Shown here: positions 1 to 12,568 of the stretch, piece by piece
Layout of the letters: each line of letters starts with the position of its first letter
Position numbering within the stretch: the stretch's first letter is position 1
Source: Dimorphilus gyrociliatus
Lineage: Eukaryota > Annelida > Polychaeta > Dinophilidae
NCBI GenBank assembly: GCA_904063045.1
Contig: CAJFCJ010000002.1
Span: 496,001 to 560,000 of the forward strand
DNA: 64,000 nt
Reading direction: 5' to 3'
Position numbers and translations under genes: made by a program
The notes under the pieces: generated by a model
Database searches by the model: none
What the model was told of the DNA's origin: nothing
What the model saw: only the letters and a program-made list of their open reading frames with translations

Positions 1-3000
1 ATCATTGTATCTATCACTTTTTTTTTATCCATTTGGTAAAGGTAACCTTAGATGAGCGATAATAATCGTTAATAATAAGGGAAAACTAGAGAAAAAAAGT
101 AGAAATAATACTATTACAATTGAAAGGCTTCATTGTTTCAAAATGGTCTAACATAGAAAAAACACTGAGCTGCGTAGAACGCTTACCTAAAAATTAACGT
201 GTTTGCAATATTTAATTTTCCTATTTGCGTATGCTATATGTAGAACTAGCGCACTGTACTATATTCGTTACGTATATATTCCTTAATTGGAGTAAAGTAT
301 ATTGATAAAAAAAAACTGTATAGAAATATTTGAATAATTGCATTTTTTAGATATTATATATAATTTTTTTGTATTCCCAGTTTACAAATATCCGCTATTA
401 CGGATAAATAATATTTAAAAGTATGGCATGTAAACTACAAAGTTTATCCCTTTTAAAATACAATAGGTAAGGCTTAAAAATACTTAACGACTTAATATCG
501 CTGGTAGAACAAGCAAGTTTTGTTCTCACTTTTTTTTATTGATCTTGAAATGACTGTTATTAATGGTTGATATATACTTTTCTATATAAACTCCTTTTCA
601 GCAAAAAGAGGGGTTGTATTCTGAGAAACAACAGTGTTTAGATTTCGTTTTATACGCTTTTCCTTTTAGATTGTATTCTTGGAAAATTTATCCTAATTAA
701 AGTAAGCAAATTAACCAAATACATTTGTTACTCTTCTTTTATTTCTCTTTACTTTCCGGGCTGAATTTTCTTTTTAAAAATTTCTAGAAAGGTAAAATTC
801 CTGTATTCTTCAAAACTGAAGAGAAATATTATAGGTGAAGAAGGAAGTGTAGGATCAGCGCAAAAAAAGGCTAATCAACGCTAATGTATAAGTACGAAAA
901 AAAAAAGATTGTTAGTGGTAATACCTAGCTTGTTCCATATTTTTACTGGGCTGCTCTCTTGCACGACGCTTTTATCTTAAAAAAATTCTCTTTTCTTGTT
1001 AAAATTTAATAAATTGAAAATATTTTAAGACATGATTTAATATAGATTGACGGCTGGGAAGCGGATGAGCAAAAATATATTAACCCATGCTCAAACTATA
1101 GTCCATATATAGATTGTTATCATGCCTTATACCTTTCTCCCTGGTCCTTTCACAACAACATACAATTATGGGTTTAAATATACGATATTAGAAATAGACA
1201 CTCAAAAACACGCAGCCTTAAACGTATAAATAGGAAACAAATCTGTTTCCTCAATATTTTTACAGGAAAATTTTGAAGAAAAAATATTTGGAGGATATAA
1301 AACTTATTTGTCGCCCTGTTGTTCACGATGGTTGAGAATTAAGTTGTTATATTTAATAGTTAATGCACCAAATGACACAGTTAATGAATATTTATCATTG
1401 CAAAGTGAAATAGAAGAGTTATAAACATTATAAAAATGCCCCTCTTTCCAACAGTATTTGCTAATAAAATGTACGAATAAAATTATAAGATACTTACTTT
1501 CGAAAAAGCCAAAATAAAGTAATCCCTATTGTTTTATTGAACGAGCAATCCATAAACGCTCAGCCTCATGACGTAAATGAATATGTTCTCTAAACGCCAT
1601 CTATTGGTTGGCGTAACCAAGGAAAATTAGCGAAATTTTTAAATCAGCAGTTGCAGTATTAAATAATAGTAAAAATTCAAATTATAATAAATTATTAATA
1701 TCTTTACACTTATTATATTTTCTCAATAATTGTGTTAATTATTAGCGAATTCTGAAGGCAAAATAAAAAGGCCGTGTCTTAGAATTTTTTATTAAAATTT
1801 TGAGGGTGCGTAAAATAACACTTTTAGCCTTTGAGTTTTTTACATTTCACTAGTACGTATGCCTCTAATAGTTTAGATATTTTTAATGAATGTAAAATTA
1901 TTAAGTACAATATCCTTCTCCTTGTTATCTCTTCGGAAATTTTTAAAGTTCAATATTGAAGCATAATAAATATAGAATAAATATATTGGGAGAATTTCGA
2001 CTGTGACAGGATGGAAGATAATGATGTTACTCTTAGTATAAGTAGTCAAGGTGATATTGACCTTTTTAAAGACTTAATTGAAATTACTAATTAATAAGTT
2101 CTATTTTATATCCTATTTGTAACAATTTTTCCTTACAAAAATGAAGAAACTTTTAAGGAAAATCATTAAATGGAAGGAGAAAAAGAAAGCAAATTTCTGA
2201 AATACTGACACCAGAGCTATTATGGCCTAAATGTAGAAAATATGAAATTAACGTTCCTTTTCAGACATGGTAATCGACGCATTATTGTGCAAAGCTACAA
2301 ATAATTTTTCTTATGAAGCTTCCATTTACTTGGTAAAAGAAGTACAATTTTTAATATAAATTCTCTTTTAGATGTAAATTCTTGAATAAGCTTTCAAAAG
2401 TAAAGAAAATTTCAAACAGTAGTAGAACAGAATTTGAAAATGACGATTTGAATAATTCTAGAATTAAATGGATAAGTGGGTTTCATTATATTCGAACTAG
2501 CCGCTTACATTAAATGTTCATGTAAGGCAAAAAACTTTGCTGTAATTGGCATTCACAACCGGGTATAGTATTGTACGAAGGAAACCCAATCTTCAACAAC
2601 ATTAAAAAGTTATTTGGGAACGTGCCAGATACTTGAAGATCTAATAATTTACTGTATCAAGAAAAATCGAATTATTCTTATGTTTCATTCTTTCAAATTT
2701 CTCAGATAATGGTCTAAAATGTAATTTTTGGATGAGATAGTTTATTAAGTCAGTTGCTTCTCTTCAAGATGTTTGTCGCTTTTCAGATTGAGACAGTGTC
2801 GAAGATTTTAGGCTTATTGAGTAAACCAGACAGGTTAGAATGAAACTCAAAAAAATCAATGACACGAATATTATTCTGTGTAACGATAATACATACTTTT
2901 AGGAGAACATTAATTGTTTACATAATATAAATAGTGGACAGAATTTTTCTGTCCTTTGTATGTAATATAAGTTCCCATTATTCATATGCAAATTTATTAC

Positions 3001-3300
3001 TCTGTACTGATTTCATCCTTTTTTAACATAAATCGTATGGAAATATTTTTGTTAAATACAGACTGCACTTTTCATGGAGGATTTGAGTATGGCATACAGC
3101 ACTTTGGATTTAAGGAAGCTGAATCTTCCTGCTATTAGATGCTGATATCTGGATTACTAAGAGATCTAGATTGAAAGTATACATGCTATAGAGAGCTATC
3201 AAGTTAGATATACAGATGTTACTTAGATTTTCTGCATCTGCATGAAGAGAGCGTATATTAATAACACGAAACGTTATTAAAAAATAGAACTAAGAAATGC
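1..3300. other. intergenic, no gene seen
   Basis: No open reading frame above about 60 codons and no chain of short exons with family similarity was seen on either strand. The DNA is AT-rich with many short A and T runs. One short motif resembling a CTCF core is listed separately. A short or fast-evolving noncoding RNA could not be excluded by reading. Confidence 0.6.
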
Positions 3301-3311
3301 GACAAAGCTTT

Positions 3312-3317
3312 TTTATT
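3312..3317 (-). terminator. annexin polyadenylation signal
   Basis: AATAAA on the minus strand, 92 bases beyond the annexin stop codon, in an AT-rich stretch. Position and hexamer fit a cleavage and polyadenylation signal. No transcript evidence is available. Confidence 0.5.
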
Positions 3318-3408
3318 AATAGCAAGAATATCAAAACACTGCGTGTACATTGGCTACTACACTACATTACATTAAAATCATGTAAATCAAGCAAAATAAG
3401 GCACGTAC

Positions 3409-5186
3409 CTAGGCAGTACTAGGGTTAAGCAAGCATAGGATAATCTTTTCGTAATTTCCACCAAGATCGTCCTTAACGAAGTCCTGCAAACTTTGTTCGT
3501 ACAGCTCCCCGAATTTGTCTTGGATATCAGCCAAATCAATCTATTTTGTAATTTTATACATGTATTATACGTTAATTTTGGAAAAATATCCAAGAAATCT
3601 TACCTCGGATCTTGTTACAATAGTCCTTATGAGCTGATCATCGTCAGTCCCGATACCCTTCATCGATTTGTACAAAAGTTCAGCGTAGTAGGCCTTGGAA
3701 TCTCGCACAAATTTAACTGTTGTTTTCATAAAGAATAAAAATTATTGCTATTGCTACTAATCTCAATAATATTATTGCTATCGATTTTCTCTCAAAGTGT
3801 ATTTTACTAACGAATGGTCAAGTAACCGTCCTGAATTGATCCGGAAGTTTCATTGTTAACCACATCCTCCAGGCTTTCGCCAAACATTTCTTCATATTTA
3901 GATAAAACGAGTTGCAAATGGTCATAACTTCTAAGGCACAATATTCTATTAAACTCAGATTCATCCGTTCCAAATCTAGCTTCGCCGGCCTAAAAATTTC
4001 AGCTGTAATAATAAAGATACCACTAGAATTTATTATATAAAATTACCTCGTGTAGTCTAGTTGCATCTTCAGTAGCGACATCTTCATCTGCTGGAATTTC
4101 TTCTCTATCAGCGTTTAAAAGTGATAAGAGTAAACATTTAAAATCTCCAGACGTCTCATTTTCAACATCAACTTCCAATTTTCTGTCATCCTCTTTGTAT
4201 TCTTCCTCATAGATTGCTTTCAACTCTTTCATTTCTATATTAGCTTTTGTCGCAAGAACTTCAATAAGAACCTTTTCGTCTGTGCCGGCTCCTTTCATAG
4301 CATTTCGCAACAATCGTGCCTCATACAGCCGAGATGGAGTGGTAAGGGCAATCAAAACATCCTCAAAATCACCTCCACACTCATCCTTCAGTTCTTCTTG
4401 CAAATCTTTACCGTAACTCTGCTTAAAAACAGAGGCTATCTCTTGTCTTTGCAAATTGGAATGGCTTGCAAACACTTTTATCAATGCACTTTCGTCAGTA
4501 CCTGCAAAAATTGCAAAAGTGTCACTGATAAGTAAGAAAAAATTGTTCACAAGATAAATTTATCAAGGCTATTTTTACCAAATCCATCAATAGCGTTCTT
4601 TACTTTCTCTGCTGACGATGCAGGATCAAAGTCTTCCTTTGGAAATACCTAAAACAATAATATTATATTTATATTGTAAAGAATCATAAATATAAAATTC
4701 TAGATTTTTTATTATTACAAATGATGTATTATTCACTCTGACCTTACTCAAACAAGAACTGGTTTTATAGTTTGACGAGGATAGTCTTACGCAAATATTA
4801 AAGTTTTTTTAAATTGAACAATATTCATGAAAATCAATAAATTTTTATTTCAATTCAAAAGGAGCATTTAAAATGATCATTTATGACGTTGCTTTTTGTT
4901 TATAGCTTGTTTATAATTTATATTGTATTTTTAGCGCATGCAATCAATGGTTTATAAAATTGTAACAAAAATAGCACAGAAAGGTTACAAGAAAATTAAA
5001 AGTATTCATTACATATATATTAGTATATATATAATGACTAAGATGTAACAAAAATCTGTTTAAGAGATAATATGAAAATTCTAATTAAAAGAATTAAAGA
5101 AATTATTGAATTAGATTTTATAGAGTTAATTAATTTTATTTCACCGTCGGTCTGCCAGTTTGTCCAATAGAAACGGAACCACCCAT
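3409..5186 (-). CDS. annexin, four-repeat calcium-dependent phospholipid-binding protein
   Basis: Six exons joined on the minus strand: 5186-5145, 4648-4579, 4501-4047, 3989-3812, 3716-3604, 3540-3409. They total 990 bases, 329 residues, a normal annexin length. The N-terminus is short (begins MGGSVSIGQTG). Four annexin repeats follow, each opening with the GTD calcium-loop signature: GFGTDE (near residue 37), KGAGTDE, ARFGTDE and KGIGTDD. Repeats 1 and 4 carry the GGDFEDV and GGNYEKI segments that supply the distal acidic ligand or its counterpart. Repeat 3 lacks the first glycine of the GxGTD loop, which is common in that repeat. The family binds acidic membranes when calcium rises and acts in membrane organisation, repair and trafficking on the cytosolic face. 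Intron 1 (about 496 bases) is long; the others are 54-95 bases. The exon 1 donor reads GTGAAA, weaker than the rest, but it joins in phase to the expected TVFPKEDFDP segment. The subfamily cannot be assigned by eye. Confidence 0.93.
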
Positions 5187-6138
5187 GATGCTTTATTAGT
5201 TTTTTGATACAAACAGTAGCTGCTGGCTCTAGTTAGGTGAATCTGTCAGTGAGATATGCTCTGGTCATATGACGGCATCACGTGATGTAAAACATTTATT
5301 TACAATCGTCGCCTTTTACATATACATAAAAACCAATGAAGGTTGAAAGATACACCTAAATAAGAGTAAATATTAACAATTTCAAGAAAGAGGTTCTTCA
5401 AGAATTTCTTTTTTTTTTAGATTAATCCTATAAAATAGGCCTGATACTAAAGTCTAAGTATAGAGTTGAATAGAGAAAATTATACTATTAGATTTATTGT
5501 TTTATTTAATATCATTAATAGCTCTATTTGTAGACAGTCTTAATCATGGAATTAATCTGTATGTTGATGCAACAAAAAATATTTCAAAAAGCGTTACAAT
5601 ATCACTCATCTTTGTTGATAGGGAAATAAGTTCATTGATAGTTGAATCTTTCAGTATAGAAATTAGTTATCGAAAATTTCCTTCCTTCACAGTACATATG
5701 CTTTGAAGGGTTCAACAGAATCGTGACTATTTATTTTAGCCTATAGCGCAGGCCTTTTCAAATCTTTTAGGGTGTTAACCTTCCTCATACATTTTTAAAT
5801 CATTGAATACAATCAGTGTTGAAATAGATCCATTATAAAGCATCTTTTGATAGACCTACAATTGATATCTACTTGATTTTGGGAGGATCTACTAGAACTG
5901 TTGAAATCCAAAGACTTTTATAAAAAGAAAAGAGGAATATTGAATGAAAAAAAACGTATTGAATCACCTTGAATATTGGCCGTCGCTTTAGCTATTGTGG
6001 CTGTAAAACGGGCGTTATTGGTTTGATTTTCAGAGGAGACGAAATGTTACTTTAAATATTTTGTTATTAATTCGTAAGATAATATAATATAAATATATAT
6101 ATTTGTTATTCAATTAAACATCCTTTTATTCTTCTCAG
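5187..6138. other. intergenic between divergent annexin and phosphatase genes
   Basis: The two flanking genes are transcribed away from each other, so this stretch probably holds both promoters. An open frame at 5538-5692 (plus) could encode a short beta-rich segment. It has no in-frame ATG, and its only usable donor (GTACAT) is weak, so I do not annotate it. The sequence TTCTTCTCAG at 6129-6138, just before the phosphatase ATG, looks like a splice acceptor and suggests a 5' untranslated or ectodomain exon upstream. Confidence 0.4.
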
Positions 6139-6141
6139 ACA

Positions 6142-9100
6142 ATGGATCAAGCAGTAATTGTAATAATAGTTCTCTCAGCAATTTTAAGCATTCTTTTGAT
6201 ATTACTAATAATTATAATATTGAGGTAAGCTACTCTGAAATGTAAACTATATTCTTGGATGTTTAATCTGTAGGAGGTTTAAAAATCATTAACTTTCTGG
6301 TAATATCTAGATTAAAGAAGCAAAGACAGTTATGCTTTCGTAATAATAAGAAAAAAAGAAAGAAAAGTAATAATATTCAGTAATTTTATTCAATCTTTAT
6401 AATATTACATTAATATTCAGGAACTGTGAAACATGTAATTGCTCAAGATAATCCTGTTAAAGAGTATACAGACCCGAATTTAAATGATAACGAACGAGTT
6501 ACACCTGTCAGAGATAATTTAGATCATAGAAGAAATTTATCCGAAAAGGGGAAGAATAAATTACCCACTAGGATAAAAGCTGAGGCTTTATTTCAGTATG
6601 TAAAGGAAAACACTATAGGACTCATTAGACAATTTCAGGTAAAGCTCTCTTGGCATTAGTAAAGTTTATCTGATCGAAACCTTTCGTATAGTTTATAAGT
6701 ATAAATTAATTAATGAAGTTTTATTTTTTCAATCTTGTAGGATATACCCTTTCAGTTCTCTGATTTATCGTCTAAAGCATTCGAAAGAGCAGAAAATAAA
6801 GCTAAAAATAAGTATTTAAATATAAAACCTTGTGAGTATATTAGTTATTTAACAAAATAATTTTAAAACCATTGCTTTTTCAGATGACCAGACAAGAGTA
6901 ATATTAAAAACTAATGAAACAGAGATAGAAAGAATGGATACAAAACCAAATTATAACAATTTAAGCAACTTAAAAACTACTTTACATAACGACTACATAA
7001 ATGCCAATTTCATAACTGTAAATATTTCAAACAAACCATATACTACATATTTGTATTGATGAGGACGTTTTAAAAAACTTCTATTTAGGGTTACAACAAT
7101 AGTTCAAGAGAATACGTGGCTAGCCAAGGAACAAAAGAAAATACGGAGGTAGATTTTTGGAGAATGGTATCAACTCTTAAGTCAAATAGGATAGTAATGC
7201 TAACAAAATGTGTTGAATCTTCTGTAATTGAAATAATATATTGAAAAAAGTTTTTTCTATTCTTTTTATGCATATATCTTTTTGTCCAGCTTAAATGTAC
7301 CCATTATTGGCCCAAAGAATTTAATAAAGCAGAGTCTTATGGCCATATAAACGTCACGTTGGAAAAGGAAGACGAATATGCAGATTTTACCGTAAGAACT
7401 TTCAAACTGCATGAGGATGATAATGAGACTGAAGTGCGTCAATATCATTATACTGCTTGGCCAGACAAGGGAGTTCCTGAATTTCCTACTTCCTTATTAG
7501 AATTTAGGGAATTTATTAGAAAGCAGGATGATATTTATGGAAATGCAAGTCCACTTATCGTACATTGCAGGTAAACGTTTCATTGTATTTTAAATCAATC
7601 GATATATCATTAATAATTATAACTTTAAAGTGCTGGCGTCGGAAGGACAGGAACTTTCATATTAATTGATTCCATGTTGAAGATGCAAAAAAAAGAAAAT
7701 TATGTTGATTTGTTCAAGTTCTTATATCAGATGCGCAGAGAGAGAATGTATCTTATTCAAACAGATGTCAGTAATATATTAATGATTAAACGATACCAGG
7801 AAATAATATTCAATTATTAACAAATAATGCAATTATTAAACAGGAGCAGTATATATTTGCTTATAACTCAATAGTAGAGAAGCTTGAAACAGGAGACACA
7901 GCCATAAAAATGGAAGATTTTAAAAGAGTTTACTCACAATTAGTTAAAAATTTTGATTCTCCTGACCAATCGTCAATTTTGCACGGTCATTTTAATGTAT
8001 AAAATTTGTTATATTGCAACGATGTACATAATTATCACAGGCTATATTTTTCCTTATCGTAGAGTTTGAAAAAATTAAGGCCCGCCAAATACATAGATAT
8101 ACACGAAGCAAAAATGCATTTAGACGGCTTTCGGGAAGAAAATAAAGCAAAAAATCGTCGCCTCTCCCTCCTACCTCAAGATAGATATAGACCTTGTCTT
8201 CAGCCTATGACTGGACGAACAAATTATATCAATGCCATTCGCCTGGATGGCAGTCTTCATAAGTCTATATCTAATACGTTATTAATAAAATAAGTATACG
8301 TATTTTTCCCTTAGAAACACTTTTATTATTACACAAGCTCCCATGAAGGATACAATAATCGATTTCTATAGACTAGTTATCGACTCGGCATCATCGGTGG
8401 TGGTGATGCTCAATGAAATAAATAATGAGGTAAATATATTCCCATAGGCTTCTAAAATGACCTCTTTTTGTTTTCAAGGATTGTCCACAGTATTGGCCAG
8501 AGCAAGAGGGAGATCATATGGAATTTGGACCAATTACTGTAAAACTATTGGAACAAGAAGTTAACTTTAATTCGACGATAATTTTCAGTAAACTAGAAAT
8601 ATCACAGACAGAAAATGAAAGGGTTATTACTGGATTTTATTTCCTAACTAACTAATAAACCAATACATACTATTTTTCAGATATTTACAACGACAGTCGA
8701 TCACTATAGATTTACAAACTGGCCAGGAGATAATAGATCGGATGATTCGGTAGTTGATCTTGCCCGATTAATTAATCTTTCTTTCCTCACCCATGATAAT
8801 AAAAAGAGGATTAAACTATCTCCAATAATTGTTCATTGCTTGTAACTATTTTTTTTAAATTCGCAATGATTATTTTAAGAAATATAAATTAGAAGTAAAT
8901 CATATATTAATTTCCCCAGACACGGAACGATAAGGAGTGGCGTTTTTGCAACCGCTGCCTTAGCTTTAGAGAAAATGAAAGTAAATAGAGAAGTGGATAT
9001 TTTTCATTCTTCAAAGTTGGTGCTCGGAAGTAGACCTCAGACAATAGATTCAGCTGTAAGTTCTAAAACATATTCCATTAGAAAAAGCTAATATATCATG

Positions 9101-9204
9101 TATATTTTTCCTTTCGTTTTTAAAACAAGGATGCCTATCGATTATGTTATGACATTGTATATAGCTACCTCGAACTGTTGACACACAATGAGATCGAATG
9201 GTAA
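6142..9204 (+). CDS. receptor-type protein tyrosine phosphatase, tandem catalytic domains
   Basis: Fifteen exons join in phase to 696 codons: 6142-6224, 6311-6339, 6421-6638, 6741-6831, 6884-7017, 7089-7223, 7290-7570, 7631-7766, 7844-7996, 8063-8262, 8315-8429, 8479-8622, 8681-8841, 8920-9055, 9130-9204. Residues 4-28 form one hydrophobic membrane segment followed by a basic stop-transfer stretch (LKKQRQ) encoded by a 29-base microexon. Domain 1 has NKYLNI, YDQTR, the WPD acid loop (AWPDKG), the active-site loop HCSAGVGRTG split by an intron, and the Q-loop QTDEQY, so it should be active. Domain 2 has KNRR, ITQAP, a WPG instead of WPD loop, and the altered signature HCLHGTIRSG, so it is probably weak or inactive although Cys and Arg are spaced correctly. 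The family removes phosphate from phosphotyrosine at the plasma membrane. Almost no ectodomain is visible: either the protein is anchored by its N-terminus or upstream exons are missed. The donors GTCAGT, GTCTAT and GTTATT are atypical. Confidence 0.9.
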
Positions 9205-9345
9205 ACTAGTTAACCCAGAGACATTTGTTTATAAAAATTGCCATGTATACTATTTATACATATCAATGTGTTTATATTAATCGACAATGAATGAGTCTTA
9301 TTTCGTACTCTAATAATAATTTCAATTGTTGGGCAGAAGGTTTTA

Positions 9346-9351
9346 ATTAAA
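9346..9351 (+). terminator. possible phosphatase polyadenylation signal
   Basis: ATTAAA variant hexamer 142 bases after the phosphatase stop. No AATAAA occurs closer. Weak evidence. Confidence 0.25.
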
Positions 9352-9583
9352 AAAATACACTTGAAACAATCATTACAGAATAAGATATCAGACTGTGCGC
9401 TAACGGTTCACAATTCTTTTCATTATTGAGTTATGTTACTAAACTATTACGCAATCGATAGAAAATTAAATCAATTTCAAAAAAATCTGCATTGCTTGTA
9501 TGACATGTATTAGACTTGATTCATACCAAGCTATTTCAAAACTAATTTATTTTAAATTAGATGTGATATTTTAATTTAGCCAC

Positions 9584-9594
9584 TAGCGCCACCT
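9584..9594 (-). promoter_or_regulatory. CTCF-core-like motif upstream of the cadherin
   Basis: On the minus strand the sequence reads AGGTGGCGCTA, close to the core bound by bilaterian CTCF (AGGGGGCGCTA or AGATGGCGC). It lies 117 bases before the cadherin start, between two genes on the same strand. A single motif match in AT-rich DNA; function is inference. Confidence 0.3.
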
Positions 9595-9710
9595 CTGCAG
9601 CATTCTTGAAACTTTTCCGCTCAGTTATATCATTAAAGAATCGTCTGAACAGAATTGTTTCTTTTTTTATTTGATACTACAACTTCCCGAAAGGGAACAC
9701 CCTTCCTGGT

Positions 9711-12568
9711 ATGAAATACTTAGGTTGTTTGATTGTATTTTTACTGGCTTTCTGTGATGTCAAAGGTAAGGATAAGATCCTCTCTTTATAATTAAAAACA
9801 ACGAAACTAGATAAAATTACGACCAAACGACAAATATTAAAAACTTGCTAGAATTATAACTTTTAATAAATTAAAAAGTTAAAACATTTCCAAAAAGCAT
9901 ATTCTTAAGAAAAAGGATTGTCTTCGAGAGGAAAAAACGCTATAAATATACCGCACTTTCCTATTTGGAGTGATGCTCTTACAGTGCAAATCGAAAGCGC
10001 TGCCCTAATAAAAACCCAATGAATTGAACGGAAGCTATTCTTGTTCGGAAAGTTCTTTTTTCAAAATATTGACAGCTCTAACGCCATTAGCTCTTGATTG
10101 GAAATCAGTTATTTAAACGTAATAATACGCTTGATAATTCTCTTTAACTTTTCTCTTTTTCCTTTTATTTAAGTTAAAATTACCTGATCAGTAAATGTAG
10201 AATGAAGCATAAAGTAATTGAATGAAAAGAGCATATGTTACTTATATATGAATAGATTTAGCGGGTATCCATAGTCAAAAGAAAATAATCTCTATTTTCT
10301 TAAGATTTATTTATATTAATTTGATATAGATGTTAGAATAAGCAAAGTTAAAAACCTAATTAACTGAGTTTTATTCATGACATTTTTAATTTAATTTTGC
10401 ACCAAAAGTGAACCAAACGATTATTGAAAAATCGATTGTTTAAGATTATTCACAAATCACTCTGTTAAAAACCCTTTTTTGAACGAAAATTAATATGAGA
10501 AACAATCGGATTTAGACTATTAAACTAATTAATAATGATTTGTTATACGCAAATTGTTTGAGTAATAAGATGTAGTTTTTTAGTTGTTGTTTGAGCTTTT
10601 CGGGAAACATTAAAATCGATGTTAATTAGAATCAATATTTGGATTTGTTTATAGTGATGCTGGAAGATAGAAATATAGATTTCTAATTGATGTTTATTTG
10701 TTGCCATATAAACCAACCAATTACTTTATGTTGTATGTTACTGTTTTCATGGCAATATACTCACAGTACATATCACTTAATTGCATAAAAGTTTTATAAA
10801 ATCAATACGTAACAATTCTAAAAATTTTCTATTTATATTCAGAATAACCGTTGATAATTTCTTTATCATTAGATTTATCTATTCCTGCATATATATCCAG
10901 CATACAGTATATACAATACTAAAACTTAGTCTATTTTATACATTAAAAAGGCTATACTGTAGAAAAAGTACTATTGATAGCATAATTATTTTATAAAAAT
11001 CTTCTTAGGAACATTATCCTTCACTTCTCCCTCGGCTAACTCGGAGGTTCACTTGACTGAAAACAATAATGGTGACGCCGCATCACCTGTTACCATTTCT
11101 TTCAACCTGGAATCGAATGGAGGCGTAACACCTTATACTTATTCAATAGTAAGTGGGGGTGACAGCAAGTTTGAAATCGATACTTCTCCAGATCCTGATA
11201 TTTTTCGTCAAAAGTCTGGCGCTTTATTTGATTATGAAACAACTTCATCGTACACAATTGAGTTGAAAGTTATTGATAGCACTGGCGGTACCAGCCTTAC
11301 TGCTTCTGTAACTTTCACCGTTATAGTGGATGATTGGAACGACGAAACCCCTCAACTCGGTTCAGCTTCTTATACAGCATCAGTTGATGAATCTCAAGAT
11401 CCTGGTGCTGCTGTAACTCTCTCGCCAACTATATCGTCATCAGATGGCGATGCAATTGACAATGGAAATCTAAGATATAGCTTGACAGGGGCTGACTCTA
11501 CGTATTTTCAAATAAATGCGGTAAATGGAATCTTAAAAACATCATCAATTCTAGATGCTGATCCCTCTGGAAAAACTTACACAAATGTAAAAATCGTAGT
11601 AACTGATTTGGCGGGAAAGACCTCAACTGCTGCAGTCACAGTTACTGTTAATGACTTGAATGATGTCGTTCCCACATGCGATCCTTCAGTGTACTATGCG
11701 TCCATTAACGAAAACACTGCAGGTAAGAAACTTGATTGTACTAAATAATTAAAATATATTTGAAAATAAAAACAGTCAGCACATCACTATTGCAATTCTC
11801 TTGCACGGATACTGACAATACCGCCTCCTTTAAAGCTTTAACATTTTCAATAACTTCTGGGGATGATACGGGATCAGAAAAATTTCAAATAGCAAATACA
11901 AACGAATTACATACAACAACTACATCTTGCGACTATGAGGACTTAACTCAACAAAAATATACATTGGCTGTCACAGTTAAGGATGCAACAACAAACTTTA
12001 ATAGTGTCAATATAACAGCAATAATAAATGTACATATGAAAAAAAAACTGTCATACAAAACTAAAAAATACTAATTTCAGATAAATCCTATTAACGACAA
12101 CACACCCACGTGGTCATCTACGCCCACTGGTGGGTCATTTTATGAGAATCAAACAATCGGCGAGATACTCACTACATTGCAGGCTACTGACACAGACAAG
12201 GGAGCGAATGGAGACAATACCTTATCATATCACATAATTTCAGCAACTACACAAACGTCCGCTGATTCCTCGGCACTATTCAAAATAGATCCAATCACAG
12301 GAAATATTCTGACAGTCGCATCCCTAGATAAGGATACTGGCATAACAGAACACAGACTGGTAGTGAAGGCACAGGATGACGGAACTTCTCCTGGTATAAA
12401 GAGTGTGACGGCTTCCATAACATATACAATACTTGACTACAACGAATTTCAACCAACGTTTGACAAAACAATCTACACTGTCAGTATAAATGAAAATACC
12501 AACGTAGGTACAACAATCCAAACATTAACTGCAACTGACCAAGACGACACAAGTGCCTTTACCTTTAG
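9711..12568 (+). CDS. cadherin N-terminal segment, exons 1-4
   Basis: Exons 9711-9765, 11009-11722, 11776-12029 and 12081-12568, with phases 1, 1, 0 and 2 matching across junctions. Exon 1 encodes the signal peptide. Exon 2 carries the first two EC repeats (linkers DDWNDETP and NDLNDVVP). Exons 3 and 4 carry the next (linkers NPINDNTP and LDYNEFQP). Exon 4 (488 bases) corresponds to units e7 plus e8 of the downstream module (175+307) without the intron between them, so this is probably the right-hand part of an older copy of the same six-repeat module. Confidence 0.88.

Noticed and set aside
5497-5706. Open frame on plus strand resembling a signal peptide plus short ectodomain for the phosphatase
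   Set aside because: It opens with TTG, has no in-frame ATG back to the preceding stop, and its donor is weak. The frame would join in phase to the phosphatase, so I mention it but do not annotate it.
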